The notes under the pieces are model-generated. The model worked only from the letters and a program-made list of their open reading frames with translations. It did no database searches and was not told the DNA's origin. Of a DNA stretch of 35,166 nt, positions 24,044 to 32,871 are shown one piece after another (position 1 is the stretch's first letter; each line of letters opens with the position of its first letter). This DNA is from Prevotella sp. (GTDB taxonomy: Bacteria; Bacteroidota; Bacteroidia; Bacteroidales; Bacteroidaceae). A program made the translations under genes and the position numbers. The stretch covers positions 1-35,166 of the forward strand of contig JAFZRU010000043.1 in assembly GCA_017619755.1 (NCBI GenBank). The letters run 5' to 3'.

Positions 24044-25009
24044 ATGAAAAACATCCTCGTTATTGGCTCCACGGGGCAGATAGGTTCGGAACTAACCATG
24101 GAGCTTCGCAAGCGTTATGGCGACGAGCACGTCGTGGCGGGCTACATCTCAGGAAGCGAACCAAAGGGTGCCCTCCGCGAGTCCGGCCCCATGGCCATGA
24201 CCGACGTCACCGACGGGCAGATGGTGGCAGAGGTCGTCAAGCACCACTCCATCGACACCATCTACAACCTGGCCGCCCTGCTCTCCGTGGTGGCTGAGAG
24301 CAAGCCTCATTTGGCATGGCGCATAGGCATCGACGGACTGTGGAACATCCTCGAAGTGGCCCGCGAGTATCGATGCGCCGTCTTCACACCCAGCAGCATC
24401 GGCTCCTTCGGCCTTAGCACGCCCCACATACGCACACCGCAGGACACCATCCAGCGACCACGCACCATCTACGGCGTGTCGAAAGTGACCACCGAACTGC
24501 TCAGCGACTACTTTTTCTACAAATACGGGGTGGACACGCGCTCCGTCCGCTTCCCCGGCATCATCTCCTACATCACACCGCCGGGTGGAGGCACCACCGA
24601 CTATGCCGTCGATATCTTCTACGCCGCCGTCAAGGGAGAGAAATTCACATGCCCATTGAAAAAAGGAACGCTGCTCGACATGATGTACATGCCCGACGCC
24701 CTGAAGGCCGCCATCATGCTCATGGAGGCCAATCCCGAGCGGCTCGTCCATCACAACGGCTTCAACGTGGCGGCCATGAGCTTCGCACCGGAAACCATTT
24801 ACGCGGAAATCAAAAAGCGCATCCCTGACTTCGAGATGGACTACGACGTGGACCCGCTCAAGCAGAGCATCGCGGACAGCTGGCCCGACCGCATGAACGA
24901 CACCTGCGCCCGAAGGGAATGGGGATGGGCGCCGCTCTACGACATACGTTCCATGACAAGCGACATGATAGAGAAACTAAGGCAAAGACTAACGCCGGAC
25001 AAGCCATGA
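24044..25009 (+). CDS. tdh: L-threonine 3-dehydrogenase, short-chain (epimerase-like) type
   Basis: A 321-residue NAD-dependent enzyme oxidising L-threonine to 2-amino-3-ketobutyrate. The fold is the NAD-dependent epimerase/SDR type: nucleotide-binding GSTGQIGSEL (8-17), YNLAALLS (74-81), TPSSIGSFG (115-123) and the catalytic Tyr143-x3-Lys147 (YGVSK). The RFPGIISYITPPGGGTTDYA stretch is typical of the bacterial short-chain threonine dehydrogenase rather than the medium-chain zinc enzyme. Divergent from kbl, with which it forms the two-step pathway to glycine and acetyl-CoA. Cytoplasmic, full length. Confidence 0.93.
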   Translation: MKNILVIGSTGQIGSELTMELRKRYGDEHVVAGYISGSEPKGALRESGPMAMTDVTDGQMVAEVVKHHSIDTIYNLAALLSVVAESKPHLAWRIGIDGLWNILEVAREYRCAVFTPSSIGSFGLSTPHIRTPQDTIQRPRTIYGVSKVTTELLSDYFFYKYGVDTRSVRFPGIISYITPPGGGTTDYAVDIFYAAVKGEKFTCPLKKGTLLDMMYMPDALKAAIMLMEANPERLVHHNGFNVAAMSFAPETIYAEIKKRIPDFEMDYDVDPLKQSIADSWPDRMNDTCARREWGWAPLYDIRSMTSDMIEKLRQRLTPDKP

Positions 25010-25073
25010 CCACATAGCCTTGTCCCACAAAGGGCAAGCAATGACCTCGTCGCGAAACGCGCCAAGGAGATAA

Positions 25074-26753
25074 CTAAATCTTGTCAATCTTGAGCGTCTG
25101 GTCGCAATACTCCATGACGGCGGGGCGGTGCGTGATGAAAATCACCGTCTTGTCGTGCTTGGCGAGGATGTTTTGCAGGAGATTGCGCTCCGTCTCGGGG
25201 TCGAGGGCGCTGGTGGCCTCGTCGAAGAGCATGATGGAGCGGTCGCGCAGGAGAGCGCGGGCGATGGCGATGCGCTGCGCCTGACCCTCGCTCAGTCCGC
25301 CACCTGACTCGGAGCAGACGGTGTCGAGTCCCTCGGGCAGGTCAAGCACAAATTCCGCACAACTCACCTTCAAGGCCTCCTCCATCTCCTCGTCCGTGGC
25401 GTCGAGTTTCCCCAAGAGGAGGTTGTCGCGTATGGTGCCGCTGAGCAACGTGTTGCCCTGTGGCACATAGACGAAGTTGCACCGCATGAGCGGCGTGAGT
25501 TGCTTGCACTCCTTCTTGTTGTAGATTTCCACCGTGCCTTTCTGCGGGAACATGAGCGCGAGGATCATCCTCACGAGGGTGGTCTTGCCGGCTCCCGTCT
25601 CTCCGAGGATGGCCGTGCAACTGCCCGGTTTGATGTCGAAGGAGAGGTTCTCCACCACGTTGCCGCCCTCCTCGTAGGCGAAGGAGACGTTGTTAAGGCG
25701 CACGCCGCACGGAGCGTTCACATACACCGGCCTTCCCTGCTCCTCCAAGGGGTTGTCCTCCAGTTCCATGAGTCTCTCTGCGGAAGTGAAGACATAGACG
25801 AACTCAGGCACGAGTTTGGTGAGGTTCTTCGCCGGCCCCTGCACGCGGTTGACCAACTGCAGGAACGCCGTCATGCCACCGAAGGTCAGGGTGTGGTTGG
25901 AGAGACGGATGGCACTCCACAGGAAGGCGATGAGATAGCCCAAGGAGAAGCCGAAATTAAGCACGAAGTTGGCGATGACGGAGAAGAAAGTGCGTTTCAC
26001 CACCATCTGGCGCAGTTCGCTCTGCGTCGTCTCCAGTTTGTCGATCATGGCGTCGTCGCTCTCCATGATTTTGATGAGCATACGGTTTTGCACCGTCTCG
26101 GTGAGCACGCTCTGCACCTTTGAGTCGCATGTACGCACGTCGCGTGACAGCTGCCTCATCTTGCGCATGTAAATCCTGCTGAGGATGATGACCACCGGCA
26201 CCATGGCCACGATGACTAACGAGAGCACCTTGTCCATGGAGTAGAGATAGGCAAAGGCACCGATGAAGAGGGCCAGGGTGGACAGCGAGTTGGGCATCGT
26301 CTCGGTGAGGAAGTTGATGACATGCCCCACGTCGGTGGCCAGTCGGTTGATGACGTCGCCGGTATGTCGCTTCTCCTTGCTGTGCCATTCCGAGCGCAGG
26401 ATGCGGTCGAGCAGACGCTGCTGCATGCGGTTGCGGGCGCGTATGCCCAAGATGTTCTTCACCCACACCGTGGCGATGTTGATGGCGAAGTTGCAAAGGA
26501 CGATGAGTCCCATGAGCCCCACGGCCCAGTAGATGGAGCCGGGCTTGACGCCGGAGGCGATGTCGATGGCGTTGTGGATGGCCCACACGGCGGAAAGGCT
26601 CACCACGACGCTGAGAAGCCCCAAGGAGGCGTTGATGACAGCCTGGAGGCGGTTGCCCTTCCATGCCTCCCACAGCCACTTCAATATCTGGCCGGCGGTA
26701 TATTTGCTCTCCTCCGGCGTGAAATAATTCTTGATTTTCTGGAAAATGTTCAT
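25074..26753 (-). CDS. ABC exporter, fused membrane and ATPase domains
   Basis: A 559-residue half-transporter. Residues about 35-320 carry the membrane domain; the ATPase domain has Walker A GETGAGKT (384-391), Q-loop Gln432, a signature LSEGQ (487-491, Gly to Glu at the third position), Walker B IMLFDEA (507-513) and H-loop His542. The cytoplasmic N-terminus is longer than usual. Cargo unknown. The gene begins 10 bases after the nadK stop, so the two are probably cotranscribed, though no functional link is obvious. It converges with tdh, with 64 bases between the stop codons and only a weak hairpin there. Confidence 0.88.
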   Translation of the reverse strand: MNIFQKIKNYFTPEESKYTAGQILKWLWEAWKGNRLQAVINASLGLLSVVVSLSAVWAIHNAIDIASGVKPGSIYWAVGLMGLIVLCNFAINIATVWVKNILGIRARNRMQQRLLDRILRSEWHSKEKRHTGDVINRLATDVGHVINFLTETMPNSLSTLALFIGAFAYLYSMDKVLSLVIVAMVPVVIILSRIYMRKMRQLSRDVRTCDSKVQSVLTETVQNRMLIKIMESDDAMIDKLETTQSELRQMVVKRTFFSVIANFVLNFGFSLGYLIAFLWSAIRLSNHTLTFGGMTAFLQLVNRVQGPAKNLTKLVPEFVYVFTSAERLMELEDNPLEEQGRPVYVNAPCGVRLNNVSFAYEEGGNVVENLSFDIKPGSCTAILGETGAGKTTLVRMILALMFPQKGTVEIYNKKECKQLTPLMRCNFVYVPQGNTLLSGTIRDNLLLGKLDATDEEMEEALKVSCAEFVLDLPEGLDTVCSESGGGLSEGQAQRIAIARALLRDRSIMLFDEATSALDPETERNLLQNILAKHDKTVIFITHRPAVMEYCDQTLKIDKI

Positions 26754-26763
26754 ATCAGATGCT

Positions 26764-27648
26764 TTACCTGGTGTCCGCGCCCCACATCATCTTCTCGCGC
26801 AGCGTGTGAAAGTATTTTTGACTGTGCCGCTTGATGATGTGCGCTGTATAGGGAGCTTTACGCACAGTGAGCAGCGTGCCCTCGTCGCATTTCTCCGAGC
26901 GGCCGTCGATGGCCACGAGAAACTGGTGGCTTCTGCTCTCCACGCTCATCGTCACCACGGCGTCGTCGGGGATGACGATGGGGCGCACGTTGAGGCTGTG
27001 AGGAGCCACAGGTGAGAGACACAGCACGCTGGACTGAGGGGCGATAATGGGGCCGCCGTTGGAGAGGGAGTAGGCGGTGCTCCCGGTCGGTGTGCAAACG
27101 ATGAGGCCGTCAGCCTGATAAGTCACCAAATGCTCACCGTTGATGCTCGTGCGTATGCTGATCATCGACGCGTTGTCGCGCTTGAGCACGGCGATGTCGT
27201 TCAAGGCAAAAGGAATGCCGGCGATGGAGCCGTTGGAGGCCTCCACACTGATCACCGCGTGCTCCTCCACCTTGTAGTCGTCGCGATAGACAGCCTGCAG
27301 GGCTTGCTCGATTTCCGAAGGCCCCACGTCGGCAAGGAAGCCCAGGCGCCCCATGTTGACACCCATGATGGGGAAGCACTTCTCCCCCACTCGGCTCGCC
27401 GCCTTGAGGAAGGTGCCGTCTCCGCCCATGGAGATGACGAAATCGACATCGAAAGCGTCGTCGTCGAACACGTGGTCCGCCCGCACGTCCAAGTGGAGGT
27501 CGGAGGTGAGGAAACGGTGGAACTCCCTGTCCACGCTCACCTCAGCCTTTCGCTCTGAGAGGAAGGATAGCACCTTCTGGATGGAGGCCGATTTCCGGGC
27601 CTGGTAGATGTTGCCGAAGATGGCAAACCGGAGTTTTCTGGGCTGCAT
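26764..27648 (-). CDS. nadK: NAD kinase
   Basis: A 294-residue cytoplasmic kinase converting NAD to NADP. The GGDG motif is at 75-78 (SMGGDGTFLKA), the ALNDIAV block at about 148-154, and the conserved TPTGSTAYS at 186-194, with the closing IDGR at 247-250. Start chosen at MQPRKLRFAIFGN, right after a -7 element; the frame stays open 187 codons further upstream but that part is the antisense of the DJ-1 gene and has no promoter. Divergent from the DJ-1 gene and upstream of an ABC transporter gene. Confidence 0.95.
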   Translation of the reverse strand: MQPRKLRFAIFGNIYQARKSASIQKVLSFLSERKAEVSVDREFHRFLTSDLHLDVRADHVFDDDAFDVDFVISMGGDGTFLKAASRVGEKCFPIMGVNMGRLGFLADVGPSEIEQALQAVYRDDYKVEEHAVISVEASNGSIAGIPFALNDIAVLKRDNASMISIRTSINGEHLVTYQADGLIVCTPTGSTAYSLSNGGPIIAPQSSVLCLSPVAPHSLNVRPIVIPDDAVVTMSVESRSHQFLVAIDGRSEKCDEGTLLTVRKAPYTAHIIKRHSQKYFHTLREKMMWGADTR

Positions 27649-27664
27649 GGTGGTTTTTTGTGTG

Positions 27665-27672
27665 CAAAAATA
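27665..27672 (-). promoter_or_regulatory. nadK: Promoter -7 element of nadK
   Basis: TATTTTTG on the minus strand (complement of 27665-27672), 16 bases before the nadK ATG; a TTG lies 18 bases further upstream (complement of 27691-27693). Confidence 0.65.
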
Positions 27673-27726
27673 CGCTATTTTGATGAGAAACAAGCAGTAC
27701 ATGCGCGAAAATGTGAAAAAAATGAC

Positions 27727-27734
27727 TAAATTTG
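27727..27734 (+). promoter_or_regulatory. Promoter -7 element of the DJ-1 family gene
   Basis: TAAATTTG at 27727-27734, 32 bases before the ATG at 27767. With the nadK promoter it forms a divergent promoter pair only 54 bases apart. Confidence 0.65.
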
Positions 27735-27766
27735 CAAGTTGAAAACCAACAACCCAACAACATACT

Positions 27767-28327
27767 ATGGCAAAGATATACGTATTTTTAGCCGAGGGGT
27801 TCGAGGAAATCGAGGCCCTCACCCCCGTCGATATCCTACGTCGCTGCCAGCAGGAGGTGGCTATCGTCAGCATCACAGGCTCGCCCTTTGTGACCTCCTC
27901 GCACGGCGTCACCGTGAAAGCCGACCTCCTCTTTGAGGAGGCACGTTTCGACGACGCCGACGTGCTGCTCCTGCCGGGAGGCATGCCCGGCTCTGCCAAC
28001 CTCAACGAGCACGAGGGCGTGAGGCAGGCGCTGCTCGCCCACCACGCCCAAGGCAAGCTCATCGGTGCCATCTGCGCCGCCCCCATGGTGCTTGGTTCCT
28101 TGGGCCTGCTCCAAGGCCGGCGCGCCACCTGTTCGCCGGGCTTCGAGAAATACCTCACCGGCGCGGAATACACCGCAGAATTGTGCACGGTGGATGGCAA
28201 CATCATCACTGGCGAGGGGCCGGCGGCATCGTTCCCCTATGCCTACAAGTTGCTTTCCATCCTCACCGACGAGGCCACGAGCGAGACCCTGCAGGTGAAG
28301 ATGCAGTTTGCACACCTCATGGCGTGA
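27767..28327 (+). CDS. DJ-1/PfpI family protein
   Basis: A 186-residue single-domain cytoplasmic protein of the DJ-1/YajL/ThiJ superfamily. Marks: FLAEGFEEIEALTPVDILRR with the conserved acidic pair, the LLLPGGMPG loop (68-75), and the nucleophile elbow GAICAAP with Cys103. Members act in carbonyl or oxidative-stress protection; a specific reaction (deglycase, glyoxalase or chaperone) cannot be assigned. It is followed 32 bases later by recG, probably on the same transcript. Confidence 0.9.
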   Translation: MAKIYVFLAEGFEEIEALTPVDILRRCQQEVAIVSITGSPFVTSSHGVTVKADLLFEEARFDDADVLLLPGGMPGSANLNEHEGVRQALLAHHAQGKLIGAICAAPMVLGSLGLLQGRRATCSPGFEKYLTGAEYTAELCTVDGNIITGEGPAASFPYAYKLLSILTDEATSETLQVKMQFAHLMA

Positions 28328-28359
28328 GCCGAGGTAGGCGTGAATAGCCGAAGGAGCCG

Positions 28360-30459
28360 ATGGCCGACCTGCTGAACCAAGACATCATGTACGCACCGGG
28401 AGTGGGCCCGAGGCGGAAGGAGTTGCTGAGCAAGGAACTCGGCATCCAGACTTTCGGCGACCTGCTCGAATACTTCCCCTACAAATATGTAGATAGAAGG
28501 CGAGTTTACCTCACTACGGAACTGTTGGAGAGCATGTCTTTCATCCAACTGAAAGGGAAAATCCTCAGTTTCGAGGCCTTCGACATGGGGGCGCGGAAGA
28601 AGCGCTTGGTGGCTCATTTCAGCGACGGGCACGGCGTGGTGGACCTCGTGTGGTTCGCCGGCACGCAGCACGTGGTGAAGAACTACCATATCGGGGAGGA
28701 GTACATCGTCTTCGGGCGGCCCACCGTCTTCAACGGACGCTTCCAAATCACCCACCCGGAAATAGAGCCGGCGGCCACGGCCCAGCTCTCCACCATGGGC
28801 ATGCAGCCCCACTATCACACCACGGAGAAGATGAAGAAGGCCGGCTTCTCCTCGCGCACCATCGAGCGCATCACCAAGGGCATGCTGCAGCGGATGGCGG
28901 AGCCGCTGCCGGAGACACTGCCGCCCTTCATCACCGGGCCGCTGCACCTCGTCTCCCGCGACACGGCCATGCGCCTCATCCACTACCCGCAGGACGCCAC
29001 AGACCTCGACCAGGCGAAGCACCGCCTGAAATTCGAGGAACTTTTCTACGTGCAGCTCAACATCCTGCGCTATGCATCCGACCAAAGACGCAAATACAGA
29101 GGATATGTCTTCCGCCACGTGGGACAATTCTTTAACGACTTCTACCACAAGCACCTCCCCTTCTCACTCACAGAGGCGCAGAAGCGCGTCATACGGGAAA
29201 TACACGCCGACATGAAGAGCGGGAGGCAGATGAACCGCCTCCTGCAAGGCGACGTAGGCTCGGGGAAGACGCTCGTAGCCCTCATGACCACGCTCATCGC
29301 CATCGACAACGGCTACCAGGCATGCATCATGGCCCCGACGGAAATTCTCGCCGAGCAGCACCAAAGCACCATCAGCCAACTGCTCCAGGGCATGGGCCTG
29401 CGGGTGGAGCTGCTCACGGGCATCGTCAAGGGGAAGCGGCGACAGGCGGTGCTTGACGGCGTCGCCGACGGCTCCATACACATCCTCGTCGGCACGCACG
29501 CCATCATTGAGGACCCGGTGCGGTTCTTCCGTTTGGGGGTGGCGGTCATTGACGAGCAGCACCGCTTCGGCGTGGCGCAGCGGGCGAAGCTGTGGGAAAA
29601 GAGCCTGAACCCGCCCCACGTCCTCGTGATGACCGCCACGCCCATTCCCCGGACATTAGCCATGACCATTTACGGAGACCTCGATGTCAGCATCATCGAC
29701 CAACTGCCACCCGGGCGAAAACCAGTATATACGCAACACAAATACGACGACCAGCTCACCAGCCTCTACCAAGGCATAAGGCGGCAGGTGCTCGCAGGAA
29801 GGCAGGTTTATATCGTCTATCCCCTCATCAAGGAGAGCGAGAGCCTCGACCTGCGCAACTTGGAGGAGGGGTATGAGACGATGCGCCAGGTCTTCTCACA
29901 GTTCAAGTTGAGCAAGGTGCATGGCAGGATGAAGCCTCAGGAGAAGGAGGAGGAGATGAGGAAGTTTGTTGCCGGAGAGACACAAATCCTTGTCTCCACC
30001 ACGGTCATCGAGGTGGGTGTCAACGTGCCCAACGCCTCGGTAATGGTCATCCTCGACGCTCAGCGTTTCGGACTGTCGCAGCTCCACCAACTGCGTGGGC
30101 GCGTGGGAAGAGGAGCGGAGCAGTCCTTCTGCATCCTCGTCACCACCAGGAAACTCAGCAAGGAGACGGCCAAGCGCATCGACATCATGTGCTCCACCAA
30201 CGACGGCTTCCTCATCGCGGAGGCCGACCTCAAGCTTCGGGGACCGGGAGACCTCGAAGGCACCCAGCAGAGCGGATTGGCTTTCGACCTGAAAATCGCC
30301 GACATCGCACGAGACGGGCAAATCGTTCAGCTCGCACGAGACCAAGCACAGAAAATCATCGACGGCGACCCCAACTGCGACAACCCCGCCAACCACATCC
30401 TTTGGCAACGGCTCGCTGCACTGAGGAAAACCAACATCAACTGGGGAGCCATTTCTTAG
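28360..30459 (+). CDS. recG: ATP-dependent DNA helicase RecG
   Basis: A 699-residue monomeric helicase that remodels stalled replication forks and Holliday junctions. The N-terminal wedge/OB part (about 60-190, including the GARKKRLVAHFSDG strand pair) is followed by the helicase core: Walker A GDVGSGKT near 297, DEQHRFGV near 398, TATPIPRTLAMT, and the QLHQLRGRVGRG motif VI near 573-584. The C-terminal ending is normal for the family. Cytoplasmic. It probably shares a transcript with the DJ-1 gene. Confidence 0.95.
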   Translation: MADLLNQDIMYAPGVGPRRKELLSKELGIQTFGDLLEYFPYKYVDRRRVYLTTELLESMSFIQLKGKILSFEAFDMGARKKRLVAHFSDGHGVVDLVWFAGTQHVVKNYHIGEEYIVFGRPTVFNGRFQITHPEIEPAATAQLSTMGMQPHYHTTEKMKKAGFSSRTIERITKGMLQRMAEPLPETLPPFITGPLHLVSRDTAMRLIHYPQDATDLDQAKHRLKFEELFYVQLNILRYASDQRRKYRGYVFRHVGQFFNDFYHKHLPFSLTEAQKRVIREIHADMKSGRQMNRLLQGDVGSGKTLVALMTTLIAIDNGYQACIMAPTEILAEQHQSTISQLLQGMGLRVELLTGIVKGKRRQAVLDGVADGSIHILVGTHAIIEDPVRFFRLGVAVIDEQHRFGVAQRAKLWEKSLNPPHVLVMTATPIPRTLAMTIYGDLDVSIIDQLPPGRKPVYTQHKYDDQLTSLYQGIRRQVLAGRQVYIVYPLIKESESLDLRNLEEGYETMRQVFSQFKLSKVHGRMKPQEKEEEMRKFVAGETQILVSTTVIEVGVNVPNASVMVILDAQRFGLSQLHQLRGRVGRGAEQSFCILVTTRKLSKETAKRIDIMCSTNDGFLIAEADLKLRGPGDLEGTQQSGLAFDLKIADIARDGQIVQLARDQAQKIIDGDPNCDNPANHILWQRLAALRKTNINWGAIS

Positions 30460-30649
30460 TAAGGAAAAGGGAGCGGCATAGTTTGCACACAGGTCGGCCA
30501 TGCAGACCTGAGAACCTGCGTCCAACCGTCGGTGTACTGTTTCGCCCCGTCTGACAGTTCCTCAAAATAGCGTTTTTTAAGAGATGCTTTTAAGTGTTAA
30601 AAACCCACTAAATTCTGTTAAGAGGTTTTTTTATGTGGCCGATTTTGCT

Positions 30650-30657
30650 TACCTTTG
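30650..30657 (+). promoter_or_regulatory. Promoter -7 element of the M23 peptidase gene
   Basis: TACCTTTG at 30650-30657. The start codon at 30781 is 123 bases downstream. The preceding stretch from 30460 holds only a short GC-rich hairpin (CAGGTC/GACCTG near 30491-30511) and otherwise nothing recognised. Confidence 0.65.
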
Positions 30658-30660
30658 CAG

Positions 30661-30759
30661 CGCAATGAAATAATTGATGTACCAAGTTATTGCGTCGATT
30701 ATTTCAAAAACGAGCAAAAAGTAAGAAAATAGTCAAGCATCACCACCCTGCAGGTGATG
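30661..30759 (+). other. Leader with alternative hairpins before the M23 gene
   Basis: Two overlapping inverted repeats cannot form together: CGCAAT (30661-30666) with ATTGCG (30689-30694), and TGAAATAAT (30666-30674) with ATTATTTCA (30698-30706). A separate hairpin CATCACC-N8-GGTGATG lies at 30738-30759, about 20 bases before the start codon. The arrangement suggests, but does not prove, a regulatory leader. Confidence 0.4.
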
Positions 30760-30780
30760 AATTGTATAAAACTAACGAAC

Positions 30781-31515
30781 ATGATGAAAAAAGGAAAATT
30801 GTTTAAGAGAATATTGTTGGCAACTGTCGTGGCATCCATCTCGTTACCCGCGTGCAGTCAAGACCCCGACTTGCTCGCTCGCGTGGTCCCCGTGGACAAA
30901 AAGGCGAAGCAACTCGACACACTGGCCTTGCAGAACATCAGGGAGAGAGAGGAATGGAACACCCCTTCTTCCGTGCTCTACACCGACTGGAACAACAATG
31001 TCACCCACTATAAAGGCTCCTCATTGCCGGAAACCTACAATATCAACCTGCGAGGCTTCCGCATGCCCACTCCAAGCCGCGTGATCACCTCCAATTTCGG
31101 TCCACGTTGGGGACGCCAGCACAAGGGCCTCGACATCAAGGTGTATATCGGCGACACCATCTACGCCGCCTTCGACGGGAAAGTGCGAGTGGTGGATTAC
31201 GAGGGTAAAGGTTATGGCAACTATGTCATCATACGCCACAGTAACGGCTTGGAAACCTACTATGCCCACTTGTCCAAGCACCTCGTGAGGGAAAACCAAA
31301 CCGTGCGAGCAGGACAGCCGATCGGACTGGGCGGCAACACCGGCAGAAGCACAGGCTCCCACCTGCATTTCGAGACACGCCTTTGCGGCGTAGCCCTCAA
31401 CCCCTGCCTCTTCTTCGACTTCCGCAACCAAGACGTCACCGGCAACAACTATTTCTTCCGCCGGAGCACGATGGAAAGCGAATCAGCAAGGGCCACTGCA
31501 GCAAGAGGAAAATAA
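30781..31515 (+). CDS. M23 family peptidoglycan endopeptidase lipoprotein
   Basis: A 244-residue lipoprotein (signal peptide ending SLPAC, Cys25) with a C-terminal LytM/M23 domain (about 100-210) that cleaves peptide cross-links in peptidoglycan. Metal ligands His114, Asp118 (HKGLD) and His196 (HLHF) and the catalytic His163 (YYAHLS) are all present, so it should be active. The middle region (30-95) is a spacer. ATGs at 30781 and 30784 are both possible; the upstream frame from 30754 adds only a poor signal start. Preceded by a long leader and followed by a strong terminator. Confidence 0.92.
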   Translation: MMKKGKLFKRILLATVVASISLPACSQDPDLLARVVPVDKKAKQLDTLALQNIREREEWNTPSSVLYTDWNNNVTHYKGSSLPETYNINLRGFRMPTPSRVITSNFGPRWGRQHKGLDIKVYIGDTIYAAFDGKVRVVDYEGKGYGNYVIIRHSNGLETYYAHLSKHLVRENQTVRAGQPIGLGGNTGRSTGSHLHFETRLCGVALNPCLFFDFRNQDVTGNNYFFRRSTMESESARATAARGK

Positions 31516-31532
31516 CAACGAAATACAACAAC

Positions 31533-31573
31533 AAAAAAATCCCACGAGAGTTTTTCTCTCGTGGGATTTTTTT
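31533..31573. terminator. Bidirectional intrinsic terminator
   Basis: Perfect 18-base stem: seven A, then TCCCACGAGAG at 31533-31550, pairing with 31556-31573 across a five-T loop. It lies between the convergent M23 and BspA-like genes and works in both orientations. Confidence 0.92.
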
Positions 31574-31578
31574 GATTT

Positions 31579-32871
31579 CTATTTCACCACATACTTGCGC
31601 CCCTGATGCACATACACCCCCGGGGTGTGGGGTTGTGACGGCAATTGCACGCCCTGCAAGGTGTACCATGTGCCACCGTCGATGACAGCCGTCCCGTCGG
31701 GCAGGAGTCGGATGTCGTCGATGCTGTCAGAGAAGGAGATGGAGAAACCATTGGCCATGAAACCCTCCATGGTGATGTAAGCACGGTAAGGCGGCACGTA
31801 AACGGCTTCCGAGCGCTTCGACACGGAAACCCATCTGTTTTCAGCCTGAAGCACGTAAGCCCCCATATTGGCAGCATCCGCGTGGGTGATGTTGGAGAAA
31901 GTGCCGTTGATGGTGATACCCGCCACCGTCATCGATGAAGTCTGTGCTTCCTCTGTGGAAAGGATTTGCGAGGGTATCTCACTGTTGAGCGACACGTCGC
32001 CGTCAGCCTTCACGAGGTATGGCATACCCTTATCCAAGGTCCCCACCACCTGTGTGAAAACCACCCTGTCTCCCTCTGGCACGTCTGTTTCCATCAAGAC
32101 ATACACCTTGGCATTATCGGGGATGCCGAGGTCGTATGGCAGACATATCGTATAGGCGCCGTCGTCCATGGGAAGCGTTCTTGTGTTAATCACCTGTTCA
32201 GCCGTGAAGCCCCAAGGCACGTTGTAGTCCATCTCCGAAGAGAAGGAGAATTTCGAGCAGGAGCGTTCCTGTGTGGTGGCGTCGGTAACCACAATGTTCT
32301 TGTCGTTGGCGGTCCACCATGTAGGCATGTAGAGCAGTGTGAAGAGCGGCACTCCCATGTCACCTGGTGTCTTCAAAATGTAGTTACCATAGACAAGCTC
32401 TTCCTTCCAATCTTCTCCTACATTTCGTGCATCAATCCACCTGAGGTTGTCTCCGCAAGCGAACGCTCCCTCCCCCACGTTTACGATGGTGGAGGGCAGT
32501 GTGAGCGTGGTGATGCCCGTGCATCCCTTCAGGGCGTTGGTCCCAATGGACTTGATACCTTCTTCGAAGTTCACCCCTTTCAAGACCTCTTCGTCCTTGA
32601 ATGCGTCATCCACGATGGATGTCACAGGATATTTTACGGGTGGTTCTCCAGGGAACACCTCCACGCTGACGCTGCTTTTGATGGTGATGACTCCGTTGTA
32701 GGGCAATGTCTCGTAGTCGATGCCAGAGACGACCCATTCACCTGTGTTGCTGACATAGCTATAAACCACGCCATTCTCCACCACACGGTTCGTCTGGGCC
32801 CGTGCCGTTCCAGGCAGGATTGCGAGGAACAGCACGGCCGACGTTAATTTGCAGACAGTTTTGATAGTCAT
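31579..32871 (-). CDS. Secreted BspA-like leucine-rich repeat protein
   Basis: A 430-residue exported protein with a signal peptide ending TARAQ. One or two LRR_5/BspA-type repeats lie at about 85-145 (SIVDDAFKDEEVLKGVNFEE, then IKSIGTNALKGCTGITTLTL). The remaining part is beta-rich (TLPMDDGAYTICLPYDLG) without a named domain. The C-terminus (WYTLQGVQLPSQPHTPGVYV, then HQGRKYVVK) is the short ending typical of Prevotella surface proteins. The start ATG overlaps the stop of the upstream T9SS gene by four bases (ATGA), so the two are translated together. Role unknown; adhesin-like in relatives. Confidence 0.85.
   Translation of the reverse strand: MTIKTVCKLTSAVLFLAILPGTARAQTNRVVENGVVYSYVSNTGEWVVSGIDYETLPYNGVITIKSSVSVEVFPGEPPVKYPVTSIVDDAFKDEEVLKGVNFEEGIKSIGTNALKGCTGITTLTLPSTIVNVGEGAFACGDNLRWIDARNVGEDWKEELVYGNYILKTPGDMGVPLFTLLYMPTWWTANDKNIVVTDATTQERSCSKFSFSSEMDYNVPWGFTAEQVINTRTLPMDDGAYTICLPYDLGIPDNAKVYVLMETDVPEGDRVVFTQVVGTLDKGMPYLVKADGDVSLNSEIPSQILSTEEAQTSSMTVAGITINGTFSNITHADAANMGAYVLQAENRWVSVSKRSEAVYVPPYRAYITMEGFMANGFSISFSDSIDDIRLLPDGTAVIDGGTWYTLQGVQLPSQPHTPGVYVHQGRKYVVK

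Noticed and set aside
25010-25073. A hairpin between tdh and the ABC gene as a terminator
   Set aside because: Arms CTTGTCCC/GGGCAAG pair imperfectly and no T-run follows.
27649-28209. N-terminal extension of the nadK frame
   Set aside because: Antisense of the DJ-1 gene; the nadK promoter and a proper start lie at 27648-27672.
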